In this document: positions 31,480 through 42,872 of the stretch, piece after piece
Layout: every line of letters begins with the position of its first letter
Numbering within the stretch: position 1 is the stretch's first letter
Assembly (NCBI GenBank): GCA_949126835.1
Contig: OX421497.1
Coordinates: 46,382,215 to 46,446,214, forward strand
Reading direction: 5' to 3'
Length of the DNA: 64,000 nucleotides
Origin: Anisus vortex
Taxonomy: Eukaryota > Mollusca > Gastropoda > Planorbidae
Program-made: the position numbers and the translations under genes
Notes under the pieces: model-generated
Told to the model about the DNA's origin: nothing
Database searches by the model: none
Seen by the model: only the letters and a program-made list of their open reading frames with translations

Positions 31480-33660
31480 CCAGCCCTGCAAAATTGACTG
31501 TGTCTGTGGAGATCTATCCTTGAGAGACAGGCTCTATCGCATCTCTGGCATTTGAAAGCTGGACCGTTGGAGATTGTTAGGGGCAGCCTACTTTTCTTCG
31601 CTGCTCGTTTAGCCTCCGCCATAAGGCGAAGTTTGCCCTCTGCCGCATTTATACCGGTGTGTAAGGTGCCTCTCCAACTATTTCTGTGCTGAGCAAGGTT
31701 CTCCCAGTTTCCGACCTCTACATTTATAGCCTTTAGATCACGTTTGCAGACGTCCTTGATTCTGAGTTGGGGGCGGCCGGTAGCTCTCTTGCCTTCCGCG
31801 AGCTCAGCATATAGCAGGTCTTTTGGGATTCGCCCATCCTCCATCCTGGAAACATGGCCAAGCCACCGAAGACGTCGTTGGCGAAGGAGAGTGATCATGC
31901 TATGCATGTTAGCCCGTTGCAAGACCTCGTTGTTTGTTATGCGGTCCTTCCAAGATATCCCAAGTATGCGTCTGAGGCAGCGCATGTGGAAATAAGATAG
32001 TCTCTTTTCTTGCGATGTGTACATGGTCCAAGTTTCGCTGGCGTACAGGAGAGTGCTGATCACACATGCAGGATAGACAGCTATTTTTGTATTAATAGAC
32101 AGCATCTTGTTGGCCCATACTCTTTGCGTTAGCCTGGATAAAGTCGCGGAAGCCTTGCCAATTCTCTTGCTGATTTCTGTGTCCAGTGATAGATCGGTGG
32201 TGATGGTGGAGCCAAGGTATGTGAACTGATCAACAACATCTAATTTGGTACCGTTGATGCATATGTTGGGTGGGTCGGCTCCTTGAACCATCACGTTGGT
32301 CTTTCTTATACTAATTGTTAGACCAAAATCTTGGCAGGTCCCGGAAAAGTGGTCCATCAAGGATTGTATCTCCTCCTCAGTGTTTGTGACAAAGGCGGCG
32401 TCATCCGCGAACAGCAAGTCTTTGACTGTTCTTCTGCGGGTTTTTCGTCTTGCCCTTAGCCTGGACAATCTGAAAAGCCCTCCGTCTGACCGGGTGTGCA
32501 AGTAAATCCCCTCCCTGGATTCTCTAAAGGCATTGTTTAGCAAGGTTGAGAAGAAGATCCCAAAGAGAGTTGGGGCAAGAACGCATCCTTGTTTCACTCC
32601 TGTGCTTATGGCGAAAGCGCTAGAATATTCACCATCATATTGTACAGTGCCCTTCATGTTGTCGTGGAATGACTGGATCAGGTTCAGAAGTTTGGGTGGG
32701 CAACCAATTTTTGGCAGAATGGGGAATAGTCCATCTCTACTAACAAGGTCAAATGCCTTAGTCAGGTCTATGAACGCGATAAAAAGGGGTTTCTGTTGTT
32801 CTCTGCACTTTTCTTGCAACTGCCTGACTGAGAATATCATGTCGATGGTTGACCTTTCTGAGCGAAACCCGCACTGCGACTCTGGATATATTCTGTCTGC
32901 TAGCTTCTGTAGCCTGGACAGGATCACGCGCGCAAAGATCTTGCCGACAATGCTAAGGAGTGATATACCCATGTAATTATTGCAGTCGCTTCTGTCCCCC
33001 TTGCTTTTGTACAAGGTTATGATATTAGCATCTCTCATGTCTTGTGGTACTGCTCCCTCTTCCCAACACTGACATAATAGGTCGAGTAGGTGCTTTGACA
33101 AGATGCTGCCTCCGCATTTTATTATCTCAGGGGGGATGCCATCGTTTCCTGGTGCCTTTCCAGGGGATAGGTGGTCAATTGCTTTTATCATTTCTGATAA
33201 GGTGGGTATCTCATCCAATTCTGACATGGTGGGGAGACACACAATGGCGCCCATGGCCATATCAGTAACATGGTTTTGTGTAGAGTACAGGTCAGCATAA
33301 TACTCTACCCATCGCTCCATTTGTCTAGTTTTGTCATGTATGAGATCACCTGTGGCAGACTTAAGGGGTGCTGTGACCTTTTTTTGTGGGCCCAGCGCTT
33401 TCTTGATGCCATCATACATGCCCCTGATGTTACCTGTGTCGGCGGAAGTTTGTATGCTATGGCACAGTTGGAGCCAGTAGTCATTAGCACTATGCCTTGC
33501 CAGTCTTTGCACCTTTTGCTTGGCATGTCTATATGCATCTAGTGTTGAACTATTTGGTGAGTGTTTGTATCTTAAGTGGGCAGCACGCCGCTCATCTATT
33601 CCTGGAGTGAGTTTGTCAATGTTTGCTTTAAACCAGTCATTGTTATTGGCACAGCTAGTA
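31476..33660 (-). mobile_element. LINE with long intact RT frame, 5' truncated
   Basis: The minus frame 33512-31476 has 678 codons. It contains the RT palm series IITLYKSKGD, FIDLTKAFDLVSRDGL, STGVKQGCVLAPTLFG and DLLFADDAAFVT (catalytic FADD), then WLGHVSRMEDGRIPKDLLY, and a terminal finger CQRCDRACLSRIDLHRHSQF. Codons upstream of the first Met continue the reading (TPGIDERRAAHLRYKHSPN). The endonuclease domain is missing, so the copy cannot move by itself although its RT looks intact. The clade is not assigned (RTE/I-like C terminus). Confidence 0.88.
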
Positions 33661-33819
33661 CAAAAGCCTTAAGCCTTTGGAATCCCTGTATGCGACATAT
33701 ATATTTATCTGTCTTTTGGCGGAAGTGTAAAGGCATAACTTTGGCATTGTGCTTGCTCCACAATACGCTAGTATACAAGCGGCCATGGAAACTGATGAAC
33801 TTTGCAGCATATTGGGACA

Positions 33820-34022
33820 ATTATGCGAGAAGAAATGCATATAAGTACTCTTTCTTACCGAGTGGCATTTGGGCATGGAATGGGTTGTCTCAACAAACGA
33901 GGAAAACCAGTAACTTAACATCATTTAAAACATTAATAAAGATGCAAGACTAAACTCAACCACGGTTGAGCGTAGGACGCAACGCAATAATCTTCTTTAG
34001 AGAAGGAGCTTCTGTAATATAT
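33820..34022 (+). repeat. CR1-like LINE 3' end
   Basis: It encodes YKYSFLPSGIWAWNGLSQQT, followed by the family 3' UTR (accacggttgagcgtaggac). It lies immediately beyond the minus-strand LINE and just before the FN3-B acceptor. Confidence 0.75.
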
Positions 34023-34077
34023 AAATTATGATGTTTAATTTTTAATTCTCATTTTTTTAAAAATATATTCTGCACAG

Positions 34078-34362
34078 ACTCGGATTTGCGGGCCAATCTT
34101 TCCAGTGATTCATTTGCCACATCTGACCTCGTTCACCTGAAATGGGTCATTTCCATTGAGATATCGGACATCACATTTAATGTCTCATGGACGTCGCCAC
34201 AGGACCGCTCGACCAGTGGCTACGCCTGCACAAAACTAAACGAGATTTACGTGACCTCTCTTCAACCTCAGACCGCATACACCTTCACAATTATATCCTT
34301 ACTTCCTGACGACATGTTCTATTTCAACCGATCGGTGCAGACGATATTTATACTGGAGACAA
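34078..34362 (+). CDS. Cassette exon 1: fibronectin III domain (FN3-B)
   Basis: The 285-nt, phase 1-1 exon reads DLVHLKW, ITFNVSW, LQPQTAYTFTIISLLPDDMF and IFILET. It is collinear with FN3-A. The acceptor is tctgcacag and the donor is A|GTAAGT. Confidence 0.85.
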
Positions 34363-37300
34363 GTAAGTGTTGGTTTTTTATTTCACTGATCTGATTTCTG
34401 ATCTGATAAAAGTAATTTCTTTATCCATTGGCACATATACGAGTACAAATAATCCCACGAACACAATGAACTATCTAAAAGCTATAAAATCCTTAAGTGC
34501 AATATATATAAATATAGAATTGAATTCCCTAGCCTTATGTATTATTACTACTTTACTCTTTGCCGGCTGACCGTGCGGTTAGTTCACCGGACTGTCAACC
34601 AAAAATCACCTGACACGTCGCGAGTTCTATCCCCGCCACCGGCAGATCCCTGTCGCCCTACAGGAGTTTTGGGACTATATGACGTTAGTACTGGGTTGTG
34701 TTACGAATAAGTTATATTTTTTCCCAATGTGGGAAGGGTAAGGCGTGATATCGTTGTCACACCATGCTTGGAGATTCAAGGTTTCTATGAATCTAACAAG
34801 TAATCATGGGCCCCGATATCCCCGTGAAGTTGTTTCACGTCGGTTCGTAAGGACCAATAGAAACCAACCCTTTTTAAGACCCCGTGGTTTCGATACCATG
34901 CTGGGGCAGTCCCATCATAAGAGTCGTACCGACCGGTCATTTATTTTTATCTCTGTCATTGTGTTATTTATTATCTGTACAAAAGTTCTATACATTGGAT
35001 TAAATATTTGATTGTTATTAGTAATCAAGAGTTGGATTTATTTAGTTGAAAGTTAGGTTGTTATCACGAGCGCTTAACCGGCAGCAGTGAAACCTCTCAC
35101 AGATTTATAGTCTTCTAGAGCGCACTGAGCATGCTAAAATAGCATGGATAGAAGCGCTATATAAATGACCATTATTATTAAATCAATAATTATAATAAAT
35201 ATAAATCAAAATCAATAAGTATAATATATGTATATTAAAATCAATAATTATGATATATATAGAAATATATATAAGTTTAATTGTGTATTGTAAGCTCATA
35301 GCGTTTTTGAAACCAAGCAACATTAACATACCTAGAACTAATTTTTATGCAAGAACAGGACTACAATTTCTAGACTAGATAACTGTACAAAATAAAATGT
35401 AATTTATTACATCAAAAGATATAGTGCCATTGGAAAATCCCTTAACTTTACGATAAGCATAAGAAACAGCACAATAAAATACCAACTTAATATAAAATTA
35501 AAATGTGATATTCTAAAAATACTTTAAGAATAAATAATTGTACATTTTTATAAAGTGAATTTAATAAGTTCTTTTTAAAAGTAATAATCCAACTTGTTTG
35601 TCTGAGCTGAATGGGGAGCGAATTCCCGACTTTCTGGCCAAGTGTAGAGAAGACTATGAAACATTCTCAACTAACAAGAGTAACACCATTAGTCAAATCA
35701 CTAAACCTAGAAACACTAGAGTGCAGAAGGGCAAAGAGTAAAGTAGAAATAATACATATGGCTAGGGCATTCAATTCTAATTTAGAAATACAACCCAATA
35801 ACAGCCTGTTGCATTGTTCAGAGAAACATAAGACAAAAACACTTTCCTTATACCTTATGCGACAACAAATGCATATAAGTACTCTTTCTTCCTGAGTGGC
35901 ATTCGGGCACGGAATGGGTTGCCTGAACAAACCAGGAAAACCAGTAACTTAACATCGTTTAAAACATTAATAAAGATGCTAGACTCGGACCACGGATGAG
36001 CGTAGGACGCAATAATCTTCTTTATAGAAAGAGCGTCTGTAATATATAAGATAAGAAGATAAGAAAAGAAGGTACTGCTTGAAGCGAGGAGTCAACAGAA
36101 CGGAGTGATCTTTGTGTGTGGTATATATGGTGTTGTTAGTTCCTTTAGATGGGAGGATATTTGATCATGTAGCCGTTGATAACAAGGTATCGCCGCGTTA
36201 TATTGAATGCAGACTCTCACATTGCTGAAATTACGTAGGAGAATCGCGCTCAGACTTACGCACGACAGGCACTGTTTTATTTACACTGTAGTTTGGCGAC
36301 TTTATTGTCATGTATCTTAGTTAGCAGAGCATTTTTAGTAGTCGTGGTGCGAGAGTACAAAGGCAGCGGCAAATGTTTTTGTGTCGAGTCACATGGCAGA
36401 CAGTGGCGTAGCCAGGTTTTCACGCTAGGGGGAGCGAAATTTTAGGAAAAAGGCCCCAATTTTAGCATATTTTCCAGATTAATAGAATAACTAAGAATTC
36501 GTACGTATCAAATCTTACAAGAATACAGCGTGCCTCAGGATACACACACTGTAAAATAGTGCAGTTTTTATTTAACCATTCACGATTCTTTTTCTATCAT
36601 CTAGTTGTGATGGGAATTTCTGCAAAATTGATTGCAACTACTGCTCATTTTCGGGACGAACATCTAGTAAGGAAAAGTATTTATAGAATCAACGCGAATG
36701 CTCTATGGCAGGGGTCGGCAACCTAGGACACGCGTGCCAGACTTGGCACGCAGAACGATTTTCAGTGGCATTCGAAAGACCTCCAAGAATATTGTTTAAT
36801 GCAAGTAAAAACAACGTATGTCAGCATAATTAGTGGGTGTTGCATGGCGAACTACATGGGAATCACACTGGACGTCGACTGTTTTAGTTCAGGAATGTTT
36901 GTATGCAAAGCTCCCATCATTGGACTTGCGTATAGTTTCTCAAGTCCCTTCTAGAAGAAAGTCACACGGAGTATAGGTAAAGTCTTGGATAGATTCGTTT
37001 CTTGTTTGGAAGCAATTAAGATGTATATTAAAGAAAAAAAATCCATTATTGAATGAAGAGAGCTGACTGTTGAAGCCTATTTTTCTGAATGACATGGCGA
37101 CCACGTGTTAGTGAGTTAAACTTACATTTACAAGACTGGGTCCAAAAGCACTTGACCTGTTAGACCACTGGAATGGATTTACATTGAAACTGGGCATATC
37201 TTTTCGTGAAATCAATTTCAAAACATTTAACTCTTTCCCTAATTTAAGGCCAATTAAGATAGATGAGCATTTTCAGAAGTAAAATAGTTATATTAAAACA

Positions 37301-39614
37301 ATTAACTCGTGTGGTATTATTAGCATCAAATTTGGATAATTTAATTGAAGGGAGATAATTAACCCTTTTTCTTTACATTAATATTTATAATAATATGCTT
37401 CTTATTTGTTTCCTTTTAGAAAAAAAATGGCTTACAACTCTAAAATGATCAAATTACACAAGATAGTGAAAAATTATATAAATATTTTATGACTAAAGAA
37501 TGTATATGTATATTTTAAAACATTACAATAACTACCCAGTTTGTATGATTACTACGTTACCCTTTCGCTTAACTTTAGTAAAATGAGACCAACCTCATGC
37601 ATTTGGGATAAAATAATATGTTAACATAAATCTCAGTTATTCTGAGATCAAATAATAAATACTTTAAAGCTTCTACTTTAGTAATTGCCAATTTAATTTT
37701 AAAATTTAATATTCATGGGCCCCCATAAGCTCTTATGGGCCCCGGTACGGCGTATCGGCTGTACCCCCCTCTCGTGGGGCCTGAGGCTTTTGTATGTGTT
37801 TTTATATGAAATGCTATCTTTATGTGACAAAAACGTATTTCTTATATGTTTTTTAAAATCTTTTATGCAATATTTATGTGACGAAAACGTTTCACCTTTA
37901 TATTTATAGAAAGTAGGACAGAAGACACAACTCAGAAAGGTCTTATAGCTGCAACTGCTATTGGCTGGATCATAGCTGGGGCTGCAATAATTGCTGTAGT
38001 GGTTGTTTTTGTAAGGAATAGATACAGCCAGACATCAATGTAAGCATTTAGATAGAACTCCTTGATACAATAATTGATAATATTAATCGGATTTATAAAT
38101 GATGAAATGTTTGAGACTTTCAATGGGGCGCTGTTGTCGGAATGTCCCAGTTGTTAATTCACGAACGCCTTTGGTCCATGTTAGAGTTCAAAGTTCAAAG
38201 TACCCGTTTATTTTCAGTACTTGGAACCATCCATCTGAAGTTGTAGGCAATGTTCCAGTCGTACAGCAAAACGATTACAAACAAGGTTTACAGAAGCCTG
38301 CTAAACAAATGAAGCAAGAAAGCAGACCGAAGATGACTGGTAGGTTAGTTTCAATGTTGGGGAAATGTCTTTGAGTACAATCAACATTTGCTTATCTAAA
38401 AACCTCTAGTCGTCCAAACAGTTTTAAACGTTTAACCCATACACGTGGCTTACGTCTAGGCTTGTAAAATAAAGACACATTGAGCTTTCTGCATGTGTGG
38501 CGGACTTACTTTTCTTCTTCTTTTAATAGCCAGTCTGCAGAGCAGTTTGCATTCTTGCAGCCAGTCAAACATATTTTAGAGGGAGGCGTTATACGGCGGA
38601 TTTTTGCGTGAACTCGTGACCTATATTATACAGGATCTTTTCCACTGCCTACAACCGAAGCACTAATTTTTGGGAAGCGTTATTCAAACAGCCGAAAGGG
38701 TATAATACCGAATTTACGAAAAATTTTGAGAGTTAGGCTATACTTATGACTTAAAACTTTATATTCTATTCTATAGTCTATAGTGACTCTATAGGCTTTT
38801 AATTAGGATCATATTCCTAGCTAAGTCCTAACCCTAACCGGGCCTAACCGTAAAATCAATTTCTAATTGTGATTAAGAGACATAGGCCATAAAAATAGGG
38901 TAACCTTTATGTTTGAATTAATTATAAACAATGACAAATGGTTACTTACAAAAAAAACACGAATTTAACTAAAAAATATTTATCGTTTTACTATAATTGA
39001 ACGGAGTGATTGCGGTGTATTTTTTATAATAGGCCTACTAAAAAATAAAATTGGCGGAGCTGGCTGGATTTGAACCTGCGTCACCACTGTTGACAGCGCA
39101 AGCTACTAACCATTGGGCCAACAAACCTTGTTCTAAGTAGTATGAAAAAATATTAATTAAGCATATAGGACCAGATAAACAATTATGTATAATATAGGTC
39201 AGGAGTTCACGCAAAAATCCGCCGAATAACGCTGATCGTTATACGGCGGATCCGCCGTATAATCACTCCGTATTTTAGATGCCCTTCTTAGTTGTTACGT
39301 ATTGATGTATAGTGTGTTGGTAATGACTAAAAGTTTATAGACTTTCCTTCTAGATAGAAGATTATTACGTCCACTAGGCCCAAAACTAATTGTAGGTTAA
39401 AGGGGGAGTAGCGTGAATAATATGAATAATAATATTTAAAAAAATTTAAAATCTTAACTTGTTTATTGTTTTTATGTTTAACTGTGAACTTAACCTGATT
39501 TAATAGAAGGCAGAAGGTTTACTTTCTCTATCAAATGTTTTGCAAAGTTAACTTGCAGTTATTTTATATCAAGTTTATTTTTTTTTATCCATAAAGTAAT
39601 TATATATTAGTACT

Positions 39615-39655
<41 letters not shown>

Positions 39656-39948
39656 GAGAGAGAGACAGAGAGAGAGAGAGAGAAATAGAGAGAGAGACAG
39701 AGAGAGAGAGAGAGAAATAGAGAGGAAAAAAGACTATATTCATTTTCCTATTTTTCTTTAAAACTTAGTTAGTTGTAACGTGAAATAATGTCGTTTGTAT
39801 GCATTCATCAGAACCAGACAGTGAGTATACTAACCAAGAAGAGATCAGTAAAGCTGCTTCATCAGTACATACTAATAGAACTTTTCAACCAGACACAGAG
39901 ACTGACTACCCGGATGATGAACAGACTTATGAACTGGTGGATGACTAA
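34078..39948 (+). CDS. Cassette A2: FN3-TM-tail gene segment without its own 5' end
   Basis: The exons 34078-34362, 37910-38039, 38218-38339 and 39812-39948 splice in frame (phase 1 entry, 674 nt) to a TAA stop. They encode FN3-B, a transmembrane helix and a cytoplasmic tail. I found no signal exon, EB or CUB exon between 31480 and 34077. Because entry is phase 1, it could be joined after any phase-1 exon of gene A (for example exon 10 gives 680 aa, exon 14 gives 903 aa). The alternatives are an alternative 3' end, or the remnant of a tandem duplicate whose 5' half was lost. Confidence 0.75.
34500..34562 (-). repeat. CR1-like LINE fragment, inverted
   Basis: The reverse complement gives ggcaaagagtaaagtagtaa, a word of the LINE family at 20030 and 35730. 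Confidence 0.55.
34563..34640 (+). repeat. tRNA-derived SINE family 2 head
   Basis: The tRNA-like block contains ccggctgaccgtgcggttag, caccggactgtcaac and the B-box-like gagttctatcccc. Short complementary ends (gccgg/ccggc) mimic an acceptor stem. It is not an intact tRNA gene. Confidence 0.6.
34641..35118 (+). other. cassette intron 1, unclassified insert
   Basis: The block 34680-34930 is less AT-rich and probably part of a repeat, perhaps the body of the adjoining SINE. No gene is recognised. Confidence 0.35.
35119..35185 (+). repeat. LINE 3' tail (CR1/L2-like)
   Basis: The words cactgagcatgctaaaatag and gcgctatataaatgaccatt, then attatt, match the 3' tail of the LINE at 45075-45665. Confidence 0.6.
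35640..36058 (+). repeat. CR1-like LINE 3' end
   Basis: It encodes QLTRVTPLVKSLNLETLECR, followed by the family 3' UTR and the tail ataagataagaagataag. It is inserted between FN3-B and TM-B. Confidence 0.78.
36401..36470 (+). repeat. hAT-type terminus, partial
   Basis: The sequence cagtggcgtagccagg is the same terminal word as the complete outer hAT element at 53368. No matching right end was found. Confidence 0.4.
36709..37783 (+). mobile_element. dispersed 1.1-kb hAT-like repeat, copy B
   Basis: It starts caggggtcggcaacct and is collinear with copy A (2898-3994) to ctcgtggggcctg. It lies in the intron between FN3-B and TM-B, ending about 125 bp before the TM exon. Confidence 0.65.
37910..38039 (+). 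CDS. Cassette exon 2: transmembrane helix (TM-B)
   Basis: RTEDTTQK precedes the hydrophobic run GLIAATAIGWIIAGAAIIAV and VVVF, then the basic stop-transfer VRNRY. Phase 1 in, phase 2 out, as in gene A exon 15. The acceptor is tatttatag and the donor is AT|GTAAGC. Confidence 0.87.
38218..38339 (+). CDS. Cassette exon 3: cytoplasmic tail, part 1
   Basis: The exon encodes ITWNHPSEVVGNVPVVQQND and a Lys/Gln-rich segment ending RPKMTG. Phase 2 in, phase 1 out, as in gene A exon 16. The acceptor is tttattttcag and the donor is G|GTAGGT. Confidence 0.78.
38585..39271. mobile_element. foldback/MITE-like element with tRNA-like insert
   Basis: The left end (gcgttatacggcggattttt, then gcgtgaactc) is repeated inverted at about 39187-39233 (gagttcacgc, then aaaaatccgccgaataacgc). 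A second terminal word, acggagtgatt, occurs at about 39003 and inverted at 39261. A perfect 20-bp palindrome sits at 39241-39260. Inside, on the minus strand (39050-39128), is a tRNA-like block with ggcccaatggttag and B box ggttcaaatcc. Confidence 0.6.
39615..39725 (+). repeat. (GA)n microsatellite with 'gaaatagaga' interruptions
   Basis: Purine-rich simple repeat about 85 bp before the last cassette exon. Confidence 0.9.
39812..39948 (+). CDS. Cassette exon 4: cytoplasmic tail, last exon
   Basis: The acceptor is gcattcatcag. The exon encodes EPDSEYTNQEEISKAASS and ends DYPDDEQTYELVDD, then TAA at 39946-39948. The acidic tail carries the tyrosine motifs Y-T-N and Y-E-L-V. An AATAAA overlaps the stop (39947-39952) and another is at 40346-40351. 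Confidence 0.82.
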
Positions 39949-40345
39949 TAAAAACAAGAACTTGGACCACAAATGTTGACCTGTCTTGTCGTAAACACAT
40001 TCAACGACTTTTTGAAAGAGAGAGAGAGAGCGAGAGAAAGAGAGAGGGAACTATATAATATAATATAATACAATATAGGCCTACATTATCGTTAAAATCA
40101 ATGTTGACTTAATAACAAACTCATATAAACGGTATCTAATGTATGGTACATTCATATATAACTTGCAGTAAAGATATAATGAAATTTTCAACTGTCACAA
40201 TTTAACATTATATTATTATTTCATTCTCTTACAATTTATTTCATGTAATGCGCTTAAATTGTTTCTACTTTGTAAGTTGAAGATTTATTCGAAACTCAGT
40301 CGGCTGTTCTGTTGTAGCAAGTGTAAGGTAACCATTTTAGCGGGT

Positions 40346-40351
40346 AATAAA
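40346..40351 (+). promoter_or_regulatory. candidate polyadenylation signal
   Basis: AATAAA lies about 400 bp after the cassette stop codon and is the more plausible signal, because the one overlapping the stop would leave almost no 3' UTR. Confidence 0.4.
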
Positions 40352-40559
40352 ATAAAAACTGTGTGTTTGAATCAAAAAATATTTAGCCTAAACCAGCTTT
40401 GGTAAAAGTACCCGTAAAGATCATATTATAAAGTACCGTTTAAAAAAAACACTACTTTTTGTTATTTAGCCTACTTGAATATTGGCGTTACTGTTACTGT
40501 TGTACGACCAAACTCTAATGATTGGTCTTACAACAATAAAGCAAAGATTAAAGTATTAA

Positions 40560-40862
40560 TATTTTTAAGGCATTAAATTATAATTGAGAAATACAACCCA
40601 ATAACAACCTGTTGCATTGCTCAGATAAACATAAGGACAAAAAACACATTCCTTATCCCTTAAGCGAAAACAAATGCATATAAGTACTCTTTCTTCCCGA
40701 GTGGCATTAGGGCATAAAATGGGTTGCCTGAACAAACCAGGAAAACCAGTAACCTTACATAATTTAAAACACTAATACAAATTCAAGACTAGACTCAGAC
40801 CACGGATAAGTATAGGACGCAATAATCTTCTTTATAGAAAGAGCGTCTGTAATATATAAGGA
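40560..40862 (+). repeat. CR1-like LINE 3' end
   Basis: The family words ttgagaaatacaacccaata, cgagtggcattagggcataa and gtaatatataaggataa are in order. It is 5' truncated. Confidence 0.72.
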
Positions 40863-42312
40863 TAAAAATTGAACCTATGACTTAATAGTAGACTAATCAT
40901 CTAATTTATAGTACATTTAATTGCTAAGACGAAATATAATATTCAAATGTCACAATTAGGATAATATTTATTAAATGTTTTCTCTTCGTGTATCTTTATA
41001 TCTTTTCCTTAATCAATCTGTTCTCTTGTAGCCAATGTAATGTAAACATATTAGCAGGGAATAATATTAAAGTGTATTTAAATCATAAATATTTGGCATA
41101 AACCAGATTCAGTAAAAAATTGTCTGCAACATGGAATATAAAGTTATGAAAACCCTATATTTTCTATATTTACCTAAAGTGACGCCAGTCTTGATGCTTT
41201 ATGGCCAAACTCTAATCATTAGGCTAACCAGCTGTCAAATGTGACTTTGTGTTGTCGTCTGCAGACACCACTGCTGCCATATACCATGTGACCATACAAT
41301 GACTGTTCAACCGTTCTCAAATTGACAACACGGTGGTCAGTACGATTGGAGGCGTGACCGTTACCCCAGTCTCTACATCCTGTACCGTGTACCCACCATT
41401 ACGTGGTCAAATAAATATTTCATCGCTAGGTCATTAGTGTCATGGCCCTGTGCATCAGGTTTCAAAAATCCAGGGGCGTTTTAATATGGTGATAAAATAT
41501 TATTGTTTAGGCCAGTCTAATACGAGGTTATTAATTGTCTAGGATTTAGGAATAAAGGTATAGTTCCTAATTGGTATATATGACAAAATTACGGACTCTA
41601 CAAATTTCAAATACATAATTTATATAGAGCTATTTATAACAATTAGTCTTCGAATGCGCTTTACATTTACCCTATGTTATGAAAATTAATCAAATAAGCA
41701 TGCTTGTTTTAAAAATGCCAATATTGTCCGCTTGGTAGCGGTGGTGATAGGGCTGTTGATAGAGCCTCCAGTAGCCTGAGAGAAAAGCTGAAAACCATTT
41801 CTTCTATAATTGTAAACACCTTGAAAATGCAATGTACATTTTTTTATTGGATTCTGAAATAGAATCAGAAAGTTATTATTAACATTGGAATAAAAATACT
41901 TTATACGTTTTTTTTGGATTTATAATATTATGTATTAATAATTACCTTGTCTTTTTAAAAAATATAATTTATTACATAGCAACATTTTGTTTCAAAAATA
42001 ATGTTTTTATCGTATTGACTTGGAACATATTGAACTTTGTAACATATCTAAATAGTAAAATATTGCATTTGTAATATATTGAGCTTATGACATTAACTTA
42101 ATACCATTTCGTTGTTTCCATATTAAAGGAAATATTTAAACGTAAACTTTGTCATGTTGGATCAACCTGCGCATACTAAGTTGTATTTTATAGAGTTGAC
42201 TGTACCAACTGATACTACATTTACTTACATAATGTATTTAATAAATTGACAATTGTATTACCCAGACAATGTCTACTCAAGTCCAGAAATAAGTTTCTGA
42301 CTTTAAAACGTA
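40863..42312. other. intergenic AT-rich sequence
   Basis: No gene or clear repeat is recognised. A block at about 41250-41420 is somewhat less AT-rich but has no supported frame. Confidence 0.45.
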
Positions 42313-42872
42313 CATGCTAAATTACCCGGTATTGCCCGGAGAAAAAAAATGACATATGCCTGGCCTATATAAGCTACAGAAAAAAAATGTATAACTACAA
42401 TGAACGTAAAGTTATAATAATTTTATATATATATTTATTATTTACTAAAAACATTTAGGAAAGGAATTGAAAATAAATATTGTAATCTGATTAAAAAGGG
42501 GGATTTCTTTTTTTTTCAGCAAACAGATTATTCCTGGCTAAGAATCAAACACCCGTCTACCACATGCGTCTGTAATGTAGGCTAATTATTAGATTTTACT
42601 TACTGAAAACATTTTAGTAAAGTCCTAAAATTCCTTACAATCTTTAAAAAAAAGTAATATTAATGGACATCATAAAAAAGTAGAAAAGAAAAGAAAAATT
42701 GTTAGTGGGGAATCGAACTCAGGTCGCACGCACGCTTACCACTCAGCTAGGGATGACTCACACCGAAAGCCAGATCGCAAAAGTTAAAGAAGGAGACAAT
42801 AAGTTCACGTGTCTTTAAATTAACCTATGTGGGTCGGAATCCACACATACAGTCTGCTTATATATAGAGAGA
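42313..42872 (-). mobile_element. Helitron-like element carrying a tRNA-like block
   Basis: On the minus strand it starts TCTCTCTATATATAAGCAGA after an A and ends with the hairpin region ccgggcaataccgggtaatt, then tagcatg before a T. Inside is a tRNA-like block (tagctgagtggtaagcg; B box gagttcgattcccc). The plus-strand element 58683-59118 has the same ends and block. Helitron assignment rests on the TC start, the 3' hairpin and the A/T target; there is no Rep/helicase. Confidence 0.5.

Noticed and set aside
32533..32976. 147-codon plus-strand frame
   Set aside because: It is the antisense shadow of the LINE reverse transcriptase ORF on the minus strand.
39050..39128. possible tRNA gene (minus strand)
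   Set aside because: A- and B-box-like words are present but the cloverleaf stems do not pair well, and it sits inside a foldback element. A tRNA-derived repeat is more likely.
41225..41440. possible extra FN3-like exon after the cassette
   Set aside because: An acceptor-like ctgcag precedes it, but the frames are broken and no FN3 core residues are present.
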